Assembly: GCA_947373185.1 (NCBI GenBank)
Contig: CANBWP010000010.1
Location: forward strand, 27,594-91,593
Reading direction: 5' to 3'
Length of the DNA: 64,000 nucleotides
Origin: Comamonadaceae bacterium
Lineage (GTDB): Bacteria; Pseudomonadota; Gammaproteobacteria; Burkholderiales; Burkholderiaceae_C
Below are positions 1-8,544 of the stretch, in pieces (the stretch's first letter is position 1; the number at the start of each line of letters is the position of its first letter). The notes beneath the pieces were generated by a model. The model saw nothing but the letters and a program-made list of their open reading frames with translations. It made no database searches and was not told where the DNA came from. A program made the translations under genes and the position numbers.

Positions 1-381
1 CAAATTCTGTCATTCAACGCACATGCAGTCGTCACGAACGACCCCAGCGTGCTCACGCTGACCAACGATATTGACCCCCGCAGCCTCTCGCTTGCAGGTG
101 TGAAACGCATCGATTTGAATTTTCCCAAATTCACCGATGGCCGTGCATACAGCCAAGCCTTTTTGCTGCGCCGCAGGCTGGGTTTTCAAGGTGAAATCCG
201 CGCCACAGGCGATGTTTTGATTGACCAATTGGTCTCGATGTCGCGGACTGGTTTTGATGTGGCGGTGTTGCGCGAAGGTTTAGATGCCACGGCTGCAGCG
301 CGTCAATTTGAGCGCTTCTCAGATTTCTATCAAGGCTCTGCCGTCGACACCCAACCGCACTTTGCAAAGGCTGCAGCATGA
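1..381 (+). CDS. DUF934 family protein, 3' part (sulfate assimilation)
   Basis: The frame is open from the first base, so this is the C-terminal part of a gene whose start lies outside the window. About 126 residues remain, with the DUF934 pattern VKRIDLNFPKFTDGRAYSQA followed by an LRRRLGFQGEIRATGD segment. DUF934 proteins of proteobacteria are normally encoded between sulfite reductase (cysI) and cysH and are thought to assist assimilatory sulfite reduction, but no biochemical role is settled. Its stop overlaps the cysH start (ATGA), which indicates translational coupling. Context predicts cysI just upstream of the window. Confidence 0.85.
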   Translation, partial: QILSFNAHAVVTNDPSVLTLTNDIDPRSLSLAGVKRIDLNFPKFTDGRAYSQAFLLRRRLGFQGEIRATGDVLIDQLVSMSRTGFDVAVLREGLDATAAARQFERFSDFYQGSAVDTQPHFAKAAA

Positions 382-1139
382 GCACTTCAGCCCTGTCAAT
401 GAAAGGGGCTGCAGCGGGTCAAAAGGCCACGCAGCGGCACGCCAATCCAAGTACCCAGTACGCTGCAAAAGTGGCCGAAAGCTTGGCTTTGTTGCAACAA
501 GCTGTGGCTGAATTCAACCCTGTCACACAAGCCTCGAGCCTGGGCGCTGAAGACGTCGTGATCACCCACCTGATCAACCAAAACGCCTTGAACATTCCCG
601 TCTTCGTTTTGGAAACAGGCGCATTGCACCGTGAAACACTGGCATTGCTAGAGCGGACACAAGCCCACTCCACAGCGCCTGTCCATGTCTACCGCCCAGC
701 CAACGAACAGGTCATTGCCTTCGTCAAAACGCACGGACAAGACGCCATGTACGAAAGTCTTGCGCTTCGCAAAGCCTGCTGCCAAGTGCGCAAGCTGGGG
801 CCATTGGCCGAAGCACTGAAAGGCCAACGCGCGTGGGTCACGGGCTTGCGCCGTGAACAATCGAGCAACCGCGCAGAAGTGCCGTTGATTGACCGCGCCG
901 AAGATGCCAGCAAAGGCCTTCTCAAACTCAACCCCCTGGCCAATTGGACATGGGGGGATGTGTGGCACTACATCACGGTCAATCAAGTGGACTACAACCC
1001 CTTGCACGATCAGTTTTTCCCCAGCATTGGTTGCGCCCCTTGCACCCGTGCCATCAGTCTGGGCGAAGAGTTTCGCGCGGGTCGTTGGTGGTGGGAAGAC
1101 GAAGCCGCCAAGGAATGCGGTTTACACGCCCAAAAATAA
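378..1139 (+). CDS. cysH: Phosphoadenylyl/adenylyl-sulfate reductase CysH
   Basis: Cytoplasmic reductase that converts activated sulfate (APS or PAPS) to sulfite with thioredoxin as donor. The 253-residue protein has the PAPS-reductase signature WVTGLRREQS at about 153-162. Its two cysteine pairs, C134-C135 and C219-C222 (GCAPC), bind a [4Fe-4S] cluster and are typical of the APS-using bacterial type rather than E. coli PAPS reductase. The C-terminal ECGLH motif carries the catalytic cysteine, C247. The ATG overlaps the upstream stop as ATGA. cysD and cysN follow in the same direction, so this is one sulfate-assimilation operon. Confidence 0.95.
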   Translation: MSTSALSMKGAAAGQKATQRHANPSTQYAAKVAESLALLQQAVAEFNPVTQASSLGAEDVVITHLINQNALNIPVFVLETGALHRETLALLERTQAHSTAPVHVYRPANEQVIAFVKTHGQDAMYESLALRKACCQVRKLGPLAEALKGQRAWVTGLRREQSSNRAEVPLIDRAEDASKGLLKLNPLANWTWGDVWHYITVNQVDYNPLHDQFFPSIGCAPCTRAISLGEEFRAGRWWWEDEAAKECGLHAQK

Positions 1140-1162
1140 GCGCCTTCACAAAAAGAACCCCC

Positions 1163-2107
1163 ATGAACGCACGTACCGAACCTGAAATGCTGCATCACTT
1201 GAGCAACGCCCACCTGGACGCCCTTGAAGAAGAAACCATCTTCATTTTGCGCGAAGTGGCTGCAGCCTTTGAACGCCCCACTCTGCTTTTTTCTGGCGGC
1301 AAAGACTCCTTGGTCATGTTGAAATGCGCTGAGAAAGCCTTTGTTGACACTCAAAAAGGCGGCCGCATTCCCTACCCTTTGCTCATGATTGACACGGGTC
1401 ACAACTTTCCAGAAGTGACTGACTTTCGTGATTTCCGCGCCAATGAGTTAGGTGCTGAACTGATCGTTCGAAGTGTTGAAGACTCGATGAAACGCGGCAC
1501 CGTTCGTCTGGCGCATCCTGGCGAATCACGCAATGTTCACCAGTCGGTCACGCTGCTCGAAGCCATTGAAGAATTCAAGTTTGATGCACTCATTGGCGGC
1601 GCCCGCCGCGATGAAGAAAAAGCACGTGCCAAAGAACGCATCTTCAGCCACCGCGACAGCTTTGGCCAATGGCAGCCAAAATCTCAACGGCCTGAGTTAT
1701 GGTCTCTGTTCAACACCAAATTGCAGCCAGGTGAGCACTTCCGTGTGTTCCCTATTTCCAACTGGACCGAGCTGGATGTTTGGCAATACATTGCCCGTGA
1801 AAACATTGCACTGCCTTCTATTTATTACACCCACCCACGTGAAGTGGTCGACCGCCGCGGCTTGTTGGTTCCGGTCACCGAACTCACACCCCCCAAAGAT
1901 GGCGAAACCGTTCAAGTGCGCGACGTGCGCTTTCGAACTGTGGGTGACATCACCTGCACTTGCCCCGTAGAAAGCACAGCGGCCACCCCTGAAGAAATTG
2001 TGATTGAAACATTGGCCGCCGAAGTCAGCGAACGCGGCGCCACGCGCATGGACGACAAGACCTCGGAAGCCTCCATGGAAAAACGGAAAAAAGACGGATA
2101 TTTCTAA
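1163..2107 (+). CDS. cysD: Sulfate adenylyltransferase subunit 2 CysD
   Basis: Catalytic subunit of ATP sulfurylase, forming APS from sulfate and ATP in complex with the GTPase CysN. The 314-residue product has the PP-loop SGGKDSLVML near the N-terminus, the GGARRDEEKARAKERIFSHR segment and the C-terminal KKDGYF typical of CysD. The frame is open further upstream, but the ATG at 1163 gives the normal family length (about 300 residues) and leaves a 23-nt spacer after cysH. cysN starts immediately after the stop codon, consistent with stoichiometric expression. Confidence 0.96.
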   Translation: MNARTEPEMLHHLSNAHLDALEEETIFILREVAAAFERPTLLFSGGKDSLVMLKCAEKAFVDTQKGGRIPYPLLMIDTGHNFPEVTDFRDFRANELGAELIVRSVEDSMKRGTVRLAHPGESRNVHQSVTLLEAIEEFKFDALIGGARRDEEKARAKERIFSHRDSFGQWQPKSQRPELWSLFNTKLQPGEHFRVFPISNWTELDVWQYIARENIALPSIYYTHPREVVDRRGLLVPVTELTPPKDGETVQVRDVRFRTVGDITCTCPVESTAATPEEIVIETLAAEVSERGATRMDDKTSEASMEKRKKDGYF

Positions 2108-3391
2108 ATGAGCAACGACACTCTGACGCTGCAACACAGCGCCCTCAAATTCATCACTTGCGGTTCGGTTGACGATGGCAAGAGCACCCTCATTGGCCGC
2201 TTGTTGGTTGACACCAAAGCCGTGTTGCAAGACCACCTGGCAGGCGTTCAACGTCAAGGCGAGACTGACTTGGCATTGCTGACGGACGGCCTGTCGGCGG
2301 AGCGTGAGCAAGGCATCACCATCGATGTGGCTTACCGTTACTTCAGCACTGAAGCACGCAAGTTCATCATTGGCGACGCGCCAGGCCACGAGCAATACAC
2401 CCGCAACATGGTGACCGCAGCTTCAAGCGCTGACGCTGCTGTGGTCTTGGTCGATGCCACCAAACTCGATTGGAAAAATATCAAGCTGAATTTGCTGCCG
2501 CAAACGCGCCGTCACAGTTTGCTGTTGAAACTGTTGCGTGTGCCTTCTGTCGTCTTTGCCATCAACAAACTCGATGCCGTGGAAAACGCCGCTTTGGCCT
2601 ATCAACACATTCAAGGGGCTTTGGCCAAATTTGCCAATGAAGCCGGTATTCAAGTTCAGGCATGGGTCCCCATTTCAGCCCTCAAGGGCTGGAACGTGGT
2701 GGACAGGCAAGCCGACTGGTGCGGCTATACAGGCCCAAGCTTGTTGCAAATTTTGGAAACATTGCCCAGCACGCCTGCTGAAGCCGATGTGGCCATGGCG
2801 TTTCCGGTCCAATGGGTTGAAAAATTCCATGACTCCAACGTCACGCACCAAGGCCGTCGTGTTTTCTGGGGTCGTGTGGCCACTGGCACTTTGAACGTCG
2901 GACAAAGTGTTCGCGTATTTCCTAGTGGCCAAAGCGCTACGGTGGCTCAGGTTTTGTCGGCAACACGACAAGACACATCTAGCATCACTGGCCAAAGTGC
3001 TGGCGTGGTGTTGGACCGTGAAGTTGATGTCTCGCGCGGCGATTGGCTGGTAGCGAACGACTCACCCCTGGAGGGGCAGCGTCAAATGGACGCGACGGTG
3101 GCTTGGATGGACGACGAGCCTCTGGTGGCTGGCCGCCTTTACTGGGCTTTGCATGGCCATCGCTGGGTCAAAGCCAAAGTCCAACGGGTGGTGCACCGCC
3201 TCAACATCAACACCTTGGCTGAAGAAGATGCCACCGAATTGCCGGCCAATTCAGTGGGACACGTGACCTTGGCCTTTCAAGAACCCCTGATGACGATGCC
3301 TTTTGCCCAATCGCGCATTTTGGGCGCCCTCATTTTGGTTGACACGGCCAGTCACAAAACCTCAGGCGCTGTGCTGGTTAATCAAGGTTGA
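2108..3391 (+). CDS. cysN: Sulfate adenylyltransferase subunit 1 (GTPase) CysN
   Basis: Regulatory GTPase subunit of ATP sulfurylase; GTP hydrolysis drives APS synthesis by CysD. The 427-residue protein shows the G1 loop GSVDDGKST (about 17-25), the G3 motif DAPGHEQYTRNM (about 91-102) and the NKLD G4 motif near residue 150, followed by an EF-Tu-like barrel. There is no C-terminal APS kinase (CysC) domain, so this is plain CysN, not NodQ-type CysNC. The ATG abuts the cysD stop with no spacer. It is the last gene of the operon visible here. Confidence 0.96.
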   Translation: MSNDTLTLQHSALKFITCGSVDDGKSTLIGRLLVDTKAVLQDHLAGVQRQGETDLALLTDGLSAEREQGITIDVAYRYFSTEARKFIIGDAPGHEQYTRNMVTAASSADAAVVLVDATKLDWKNIKLNLLPQTRRHSLLLKLLRVPSVVFAINKLDAVENAALAYQHIQGALAKFANEAGIQVQAWVPISALKGWNVVDRQADWCGYTGPSLLQILETLPSTPAEADVAMAFPVQWVEKFHDSNVTHQGRRVFWGRVATGTLNVGQSVRVFPSGQSATVAQVLSATRQDTSSITGQSAGVVLDREVDVSRGDWLVANDSPLEGQRQMDATVAWMDDEPLVAGRLYWALHGHRWVKAKVQRVVHRLNINTLAEEDATELPANSVGHVTLAFQEPLMTMPFAQSRILGALILVDTASHKTSGAVLVNQG

Positions 3392-3419
3392 CCGTCAGTT
3401 CTGCCTTAAAATCTACATT

Positions 3420-3443
3420 TTCTCGGGCAAATTTGTCCGAGAA
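3420..3443. promoter_or_regulatory. 24-bp near-perfect palindrome between cysN and fdxA
   Basis: The arms TTCTCGGGCAAA and TTTGTCCGAGAA are complementary except for one G/T pair, which would be a G-U wobble in RNA. It lies 29 bp after the cysN stop and 37 bp before the fdxA ATG, downstream of a -10-like TAAAAT at 3407. It could be an operator for fdxA or a Rho-dependent or processing hairpin at the end of the cys operon. There is no U-run, so an intrinsic terminator is unlikely. Confidence 0.45.
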
Positions 3444-3479
3444 ACGCATCAGCCCCAGCCCTAGAACAAGCAAATTGTC

Positions 3480-3809
3480 ATGACCCACGTTGTTTCTGAA
3501 TCCTGTATCCGCTGCAAATACACCGACTGTGTGGATGTTTGCCCTGTGGACTGCTTCCGTGAAGGCCCCAACTTCCTCACCATTGACCCAGACGAGTGCA
3601 TCGACTGCGCAGTTTGCATTCCCGAATGCCCGGTCAATGCCATCTATGCTGAAGAAGACTTACCTGCCGACCAAGTGCACATGACCCAACTCAACGCTGA
3701 GCTGGCCCTGTTGCCCACATGGAAAAGCATCACCAAGCGCAAAGCACCCATGGCAGATGCCGACGAGTGGAAAGACAAGACTGGCAAACTGAGCGAGTTG
3801 CAACGTTGA
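3480..3809 (+). CDS. fdxA: 7Fe ferredoxin FdxA
   Basis: Small electron carrier with one [3Fe-4S] and one [4Fe-4S] cluster. The first motif is [18 protein letters not shown] (from residue 9) and the second is [16 protein letters not shown] (from about residue 40), followed by the EEDLP segment and the C-terminal extension usual for the roughly 108-residue FdxA family. The next gene is a ferredoxin reductase-like flavoprotein whose TTG start overlaps this stop (TTGA), so the pair probably forms an electron-transfer module. Confidence 0.95.
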   Translation: MTHVVSESCIRCKYTDCVDVCPVDCFREGPNFLTIDPDECIDCAVCIPECPVNAIYAEEDLPADQVHMTQLNAELALLPTWKSITKRKAPMADADEWKDKTGKLSELQR

Positions 3810-4834
3810 TTCACACGGAAGCCTTGATCATTGGGGCTGGCCCTGTGGGCCTGTTCCAAGCGTTTCAGCTAGGGCTTCAAGATATCCGCTGCCATGTGGT
3901 CGATGCTTTGCCACAGGTGGGCGGACAATGTGTTGAGCTGTACGCCAACAAACCCATTTACGATATTCCCGGCATTCCGCTTTGCACCGGTCAGGAACTC
4001 ATTGACCAACTGCAAATCCAAATCAAACCTTTTGCGCCCCACTTTCACCTCCAACAATTGGTGAGTCAGCTGCATGCAAGGGAAGATGGACAGTGGCACG
4101 TGCAAACCGACAAAGGCACTCAATTCATCGCCACGACGGTCTTCATTGCCGCAGGCGTAGGCGCCTTTGTCCAACGCGGTCTTAGCCTGCCAGGCTTTGA
4201 TGAGCTCTTAGGTCAGCACATTTTTCATGTGGCGCCAAACACAAGCGTTTTCAAAGGCAAACACTTGGTGGTGCTGGGTGACAACGATGCTGCCTTAGAA
4301 GCCTGCGCGCAATGGCGACAAGGTCCTCATGCTGCTGCCAGCGTATCTTTGGTTCACCGCCGAGACCAGTTTCAAGCAATCCCAGAAGCCGTCGAAGACA
4401 TGCGTCAATCATGCGCCAGTCATGCCATGCGCTTTGTTGCAGGCCAGCCCACGGGATTGGTTCAAACCGATGGCCACCTGTCTGGCCTTGAAATTCTCAA
4501 TGCAAACGGCGAATCAGAAATTCTGCGGGCTGATGCTTTACTTCTATGCCTGGGTGTTTCACCCAAACTCGGCCCCATCAGCAATTGGGGCCTGGCCATG
4601 GAACGCAAACAGTTGCTCGTGAATACCGAGTGCTATGCCACGCAGGCACCTGGCATCTTTGCCGTGGGTGATATCAACACTTACCCGGGGAAGAAAAAGC
4701 TCATCGTGTGCGGGTTTCACGAGGCCACCTTGGCCGCCTTTGGGGCTTCGGCCTTGTTGCATCCTGATCAAAAAACCCTGCTTCAATACACAACAACGTC
4801 CTCACACCTGCACAAACTCTTGGGCGTGTCGTAG
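3806..4834 (+). CDS. Ferredoxin/flavodoxin--NADP(+) reductase, thioredoxin-reductase-like type
   Basis: Predicted FAD flavoprotein (342 residues) transferring electrons between NADPH and ferredoxin. Visible are the N-terminal FAD fold [15 protein letters not shown], the loop [31 protein letters not shown] (NADPH phosphate-binding arginines) and the C-terminal FAD motif [14 protein letters not shown]. The central nucleotide-binding loop reads [12 protein letters not shown], without the usual GGGDSA glycines. No ATG fits; the TTG at 3806 overlaps the fdxA stop by 4 nt and gives the usual N-terminus [12 protein letters not shown]. Coupling to fdxA makes that ferredoxin the likely partner. Confidence 0.88.
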   Translation: MIHTEALIIGAGPVGLFQAFQLGLQDIRCHVVDALPQVGGQCVELYANKPIYDIPGIPLCTGQELIDQLQIQIKPFAPHFHLQQLVSQLHAREDGQWHVQTDKGTQFIATTVFIAAGVGAFVQRGLSLPGFDELLGQHIFHVAPNTSVFKGKHLVVLGDNDAALEACAQWRQGPHAAASVSLVHRRDQFQAIPEAVEDMRQSCASHAMRFVAGQPTGLVQTDGHLSGLEILNANGESEILRADALLLCLGVSPKLGPISNWGLAMERKQLLVNTECYATQAPGIFAVGDINTYPGKKKLIVCGFHEATLAAFGASALLHPDQKTLLQYTTTSSHLHKLLGVS

Positions 4835-4871
4835 AATCCACTTCGTTCTTGTAAATCCTGTTTGCAAGCAC

Positions 4872-4958
4872 ATCCGCTAGGGGTGTTTTGGCTGAAAAGC
4901 CAAGACTGAGAAAGTCCCTTTGAACCTGATTGAGGTAATCCTCGCGCAGGGAAGCTTG
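4872..4958 (+). promoter_or_regulatory. TPP (thiamin pyrophosphate) riboswitch, THI element
   Basis: All conserved blocks of the THI box are present in order: CTAGGGGTG (4877-4885), a P3 hairpin TTGGCT-GAAA-AGCCAA, CTGAGA (4905-4910), CCCTTTGAACCTGAT (4916-4930), GAGGTAATCCTCGCG and CAGGGAAGC (to 4955). A small hairpin, GGCAAT-6nt-ATTGCC at 4971-4988, follows in the leader of the TonB-receptor gene. With no U-run after it, control is more likely translational than by termination. The riboswitch should lower expression of the downstream gene when TPP is abundant. Confidence 0.95.
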
Positions 4959-5040
4959 TCTAAACAACGAGGCAATCACTCAATTGCCATCATCCGTTGA
5001 ATGATCCAGCCGACCTGCCATTTCGTTGAAGGAAAACGCA

Positions 5041-7155
5041 ATGGCACACCATTTGCCAAAATTTACATATCCAGCTTTGCTGTTGATCAGCGCGTCTGCA
5101 CTGGCCCAAAACAACACCGTCTTGGTCACCAGTCCTGCTGCCCAACAAGTCAGTGGTTTTGACAACCTCAGTTTACGAGAAGCGCCCTTCAGCGCCACCA
5201 ACGTGGACAACGCAACGCTGCGCGATATAGGTGCCCAAAGAATTTCAGATGCTTTGCGTTTGGACTCGTCTGTCACAGACAGCTACAACTCCCCCGCATA
5301 CTGGGACATGTTGAGTGTGCGAGGCTTCACCCTAGACAATCGCTACAACTATCGCCGCGAGGGCTTGCCCATCAATGCCGAAACCATGATTCCCATGGAC
5401 AACAAAGAGCGCATTGAACTCTTCAAGGGCACCAGTGGCATTCAAGCTGGGACCAGTGCGCCGGGAGGCCTGGCCAACTATGTGGTGAAGCGTCCGCCCA
5501 ATTCAGCAGAAGGCAGCGTTCGCAATCTGACACTGAGCTATGGCAATGGCAACAACAGCTCAACCGCCCTCGACCTGGGCGGACGCTATGGTGACAACAA
5601 TGCCATGGGCTACCGAGTGAATGCGGCCTATGAAGACCTCAACCCTTACATTCAAAACGCACAAGGTCACCGCCAACTCTTGGCCTTGGCCATGGACTGG
5701 CGCCTGAATGCCAACACCCGTTTGGAATGGGAACTTGAAAGCAGTCAACGCCAACAAGTTGGCGTCAATGCGGCCAGCTTGACTGGCAACACAGTCCCCT
5801 CACCTGCCTACAGTCAAAACAATTTTTCCAAACAAAGCTGGACCTTGCCCGGCGTGTTTGAGGGTTTGACTGGCAGCATGCGCCTGAAGCAACGCCTGGC
5901 AAACAATTGGCTGTGGACCACCCAAGTAGGCGTCCAGCGTTTGAAGACAGATGACCGCTTGAGCTTTGCATACGGCTGCTATGCCGAAGGCAACTACGAT
6001 CGCTTTTGCAGCGACAAAACATTTGATCTGTACGACTACCGAAGTGAAAACGAGCGTCGCACGAACGATGTCTTGCAAACTGAATTGACGGGGCAAGTTC
6101 AATTCGCAGGCCTGCAGCATGACGTGACATTCTCTTGGTTGCGTCAACGCCAAATCGATGTGCTCTCGCCCATGCAAGCCTACAACTATGCTGGTACTGG
6201 CAGCTTGACCGGTGTGGGCGACAGTGCCGCAGCGCCAGAACCTTATGACCTGAATACCAACAGGCAAGAATACTCGACAGAGCTCAGCGTTAAAGACCGC
6301 ATTCACGTTCATCCGTTTGCAGATCTCTGGTTGGGCTTGCGCACAAGCCAGATTCAGCGCAACAGCCAACGCACCGATGGCAGTCAAGCCACGCACGACG
6401 AACGCACCTTCACCACGCCATGGTTGGCCTTCAGCCACAAGTTGCCTCTCAACACAACGGGATACATCAGTTACGGTCAAGGCGTCGAAGCCCAAGTCAC
6501 ACCCAACCGCAGCCGCTATACCAACGCGGGCGTGGCATTGCCATCGGCCAAGAGCACGCAAAAAGAATTGGGGTTCAAAGGCGCCGACGATCAGTGGTTG
6601 TGGAGCGCGACAGTCTTTGACATGACCCGACCAGTTTGGGGTGACCAAGGCGCATGCGATGAAGCCAACACCTGCACCCGAAAATTGGATGGCATGGCAG
6701 AACACAAAGGCTTAGAGTTAGGCATGGGTTACCGAAGCAAGCAATGGAAGATTGACACAGCGGCCACATGGCTTCATGCGAACCGCGCGGATGCCAACAT
6801 TGACCCCACCCAAAATGGTCAACGTCCCTTGAATGTGCCAGCCTTGGTTGTTCGTGCCGCGTTGGAATACCGTTGGGCCCAAGTACCTGGCCTGCGCACT
6901 TCTCTGCGCATCAGTCATGAAGGTCAACGCGATTTGATGGAAGGTGGCGCCATGACATTGCCCGGTTGGACCACCGCAGATTTGGCTGTCCACTACAGCA
7001 CCAAAGTAGCGGGTCAAGATACCGACTGGACACTGGCTGTGGAGAACGCAACCAACCTCGTCTATTGGAGAGAGTCGCCCAAGCAATACGGGCATTACTA
7101 CTTGTATGCGGGAGCGCCACGGAATTTTCGCTTGACGGTTCGGACTCTTTTCTGA
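5041..7155 (+). CDS. TonB-dependent outer-membrane receptor, TPP-riboswitch controlled
   Basis: The product is 704 residues: a signal peptide ending near ALAQ, a plug domain (LRDIGAQRISDALRLDSSV, SVRGFTLDN, GLPINAETMIPMDN, ERIELFKGTSG, GGLANYVVKRP) and a 22-strand barrel ending in NFRLTVRTLF with the terminal Phe expected for outer-membrane insertion. The plug resembles siderophore-type receptors. The riboswitch directly upstream argues that the substrate is thiamin, a phosphorylated form or a precursor, rather than iron. The ATG at 5041 is chosen because GAAGGA lies 8 nt before it; an in-frame TTG at 5026 is less likely. Confidence 0.9.
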   Translation: MAHHLPKFTYPALLLISASALAQNNTVLVTSPAAQQVSGFDNLSLREAPFSATNVDNATLRDIGAQRISDALRLDSSVTDSYNSPAYWDMLSVRGFTLDNRYNYRREGLPINAETMIPMDNKERIELFKGTSGIQAGTSAPGGLANYVVKRPPNSAEGSVRNLTLSYGNGNNSSTALDLGGRYGDNNAMGYRVNAAYEDLNPYIQNAQGHRQLLALAMDWRLNANTRLEWELESSQRQQVGVNAASLTGNTVPSPAYSQNNFSKQSWTLPGVFEGLTGSMRLKQRLANNWLWTTQVGVQRLKTDDRLSFAYGCYAEGNYDRFCSDKTFDLYDYRSENERRTNDVLQTELTGQVQFAGLQHDVTFSWLRQRQIDVLSPMQAYNYAGTGSLTGVGDSAAAPEPYDLNTNRQEYSTELSVKDRIHVHPFADLWLGLRTSQIQRNSQRTDGSQATHDERTFTTPWLAFSHKLPLNTTGYISYGQGVEAQVTPNRSRYTNAGVALPSAKSTQKELGFKGADDQWLWSATVFDMTRPVWGDQGACDEANTCTRKLDGMAEHKGLELGMGYRSKQWKIDTAATWLHANRADANIDPTQNGQRPLNVPALVVRAALEYRWAQVPGLRTSLRISHEGQRDLMEGGAMTLPGWTTADLAVHYSTKVAGQDTDWTLAVENATNLVYWRESPKQYGHYYLYAGAPRNFRLTVRTLF

Positions 7156-7203
7156 TCTTTTTGACAACTGCGATTGAAGTCCTTTTTAAGAGAAAATCCC
7201 AAC

Positions 7204-7476
7204 ATGAATGATGCAACAAGCGCCAATGAACAGCCGCGAAATCCTCTTCATGGCTTGACCCTTGAGGCCATTGTCAGCAGTCTTCATGAGCATTACGGAT
7301 GGACAGAACTGGGGCAACGGATTCCGATCCGTTGTTTCATCCAAGATCCCAGCATCAGTTCCAGTTTGAAATTTTTGCGCAAAACACCCTGGGCCAGGGA
7401 CAAAGTCGAAGGACTGTACTTGTTCATGTTGAGAGAGAAACGGCGGTATGACGGCCGACATGGCGAACAGGCTTGA
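7204..7476 (+). CDS. VF530/DUF2132 family small protein
   Basis: A 90-residue protein carrying the whole VF530 (DUF2132) domain: [41 protein letters not shown] and [15 protein letters not shown]. Members are compact helical proteins described as DNA-binding by structure, with no assigned pathway. ATG 7204 has AAGAGAA upstream and starts the family N-terminus; an in-frame TTG at 7174 is rejected. The gap to the TonB-receptor gene is 48 nt, so co-transcription under the TPP riboswitch is possible but unproven. Confidence 0.85.
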   Translation: MNDATSANEQPRNPLHGLTLEAIVSSLHEHYGWTELGQRIPIRCFIQDPSISSSLKFLRKTPWARDKVEGLYLFMLREKRRYDGRHGEQA

Positions 7477-7537
7477 AGACGAGTCTCTGTGACGAAGCCC
7501 TTCATGTTGAGGTTTGGGGAAAAAAACCTTTTACCCT

Positions 7538-7566
7538 TTAAAACTCGCAGATTTTTTTGCTACAAT
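7538..7566 (+). promoter_or_regulatory. Probable promoter of tRNA-Asn
   Basis: An extended -10 element TTGCTACAAT (TACAAT at 7561-7566) lies in an AT-rich stretch about 80 bp before the mature tRNA, and no better candidate exists in the 170-bp gap. The -35 region is weak (TTAAAA near 7538). The transcript would carry a leader removed by RNase P. Confidence 0.5.
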
Positions 7567-7647
7567 GCGAGGCTTAGCGAAACACACAGTCGCTCTTTGT
7601 CCTAAAGACTGAGATTTTTTGTGTACTTTTTGCTAGCAACCGAATAT

Positions 7648-7723
7648 TCCTCGATAGCTCAGTCGGTAGAGCGCCGGACTGTTAATCCGTAGGTCCCTGG
7701 TTCGAGCCCAGGTCGAGGAGCCA
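7648..7723 (+). tRNA. tRNA-Asn (anticodon GTT)
   Basis: A full cloverleaf is visible. The acceptor stem TCCTCGA/TCGAGGA is followed by discriminator G and an encoded CCA. The D-arm is GCTCAGTCGGTAGAGC, the anticodon loop CTGTTAA has GTT at 7681-7683, and the T-arm is CCTGGTTCGAGCCCAGG. It stands alone between a promoter-like TACAAT and an intrinsic terminator, so it is probably a monocistronic tRNA gene. Confidence 0.97.
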
Positions 7724-7732
7724 AACAATGAA

Positions 7733-7766
7733 AAAGGGTTACGTGAAAACGTAGCCCTTTTTTTTT
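7733..7766 (+). terminator. Rho-independent terminator after tRNA-Asn
   Basis: The stem AAGGGTTACGT / ACGTAGCCCTT (one G-U pair) has a GAAA tetraloop and is followed by nine T residues, 10 nt after the tRNA CCA end. It should end the tRNA transcript. Confidence 0.93.
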
Positions 7767-7899
7767 GTCTTAGCGACTGTCAGAAACTCATGACAGGTCA
7801 GCCTCAGACAACGCAGGCGACAACTTCAAATACGCGTATTAGAATTTCGCAAGCCCTAAGATTTAACTTGTCTTAGCCAATCTCAAAGGTGAATCAGGC

Positions 7900-8544
7900 A
7901 TGTGCATCAACTTCACCCCCACCCAAAGAGCCCCTTGGGTAAAGGGTCACTTTGGCATTGATTTACCCACATCCAATTACCCTGCCGAGACGTATCCTGG
8001 CTATGCAGCCCCCATCGTTGTCCAAAGCCAAAAGACCGGCAGAATTGCTTGCGGTTTGGCACGTTTTGGTTTGATCCCCCCCTGGGCCAAAGACGACAAA
8101 ATCAGCCGTCACACCTACAACGCCAGAAGTGAAACGGCCAAAGACAAACCCAGCTATCGGGCCGCATGGCGGCAGCGTCAATATGGCATCGCATTGGTCG
8201 ACAACTTCTTTGAGCCTAACTATGCGACAGGCAAAGCTGAACGTTGGCTCATCGAATCAAAATCAAGAGAGCCATTGGGTATTGCCAGCCTTTGGGAAAC
8301 ATGGGCAGACCCCAGCACAGGTGAAGTCGTGACCAGCTTCACCATGCTCACTGTCAATGCAGATGCGCATCCTGTGATGAACCAGTTTCACAAGCCTGGC
8401 GATGAAAAAAGAACCCCCCTCGTCCTGAGCCCGCAACAATATGAGGCATGGCTGAGTGCCGATCAAGCCCAAGCCATGCGCATGATGACTTTAGAGCACA
8501 TGCCCCAACTGCACAGTCAACCTTTCACATCCATTCGCTCATGA
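7900..8544 (+). CDS. SOS response-associated peptidase family (SRAP; YedK/HMCES)
   Basis: The SRAP family protects single-stranded DNA by forming a thiazolidine crosslink between its N-terminal cysteine and abasic sites. The catalytic Cys2 is present (MCINFTP), as are NARSETAKDKPSYR, the RQYGIALVDNFFEPNY block with the family glutamate, and the conserved histidine in PVMNQFHKPG. At 214 residues the length is normal. The stop overlaps the next gene's start (ATGA), so it is translationally coupled to a truncated haemoglobin. No LexA box was recognised in the 133 bp upstream. Confidence 0.92.
   Translation: MCINFTPTQRAPWVKGHFGIDLPTSNYPAETYPGYAAPIVVQSQKTGRIACGLARFGLIPPWAKDDKISRHTYNARSETAKDKPSYRAAWRQRQYGIALVDNFFEPNYATGKAERWLIESKSREPLGIASLWETWADPSTGEVVTSFTMLTVNADAHPVMNQFHKPGDEKRTPLVLSPQQYEAWLSADQAQAMRMMTLEHMPQLHSQPFTSIRS

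Noticed and set aside
944..1162. N-terminal extension of cysD into the cysH gene
   Set aside because: It would overlap cysH for most of its length and adds residues unlike any CysD; ATG 1163 gives the family length.
3388..3412. Sigma-70 promoter TTGACC/TAAAAT before fdxA
   Set aside because: The spacer is only 13 bp, too short for a standard promoter, so only the -10-like element is mentioned.
5800..6705. 300-codon minus-strand frame within the TonB-receptor gene
   Set aside because: No domain or ribosome-binding site; the receptor frame is continuous and conserved.
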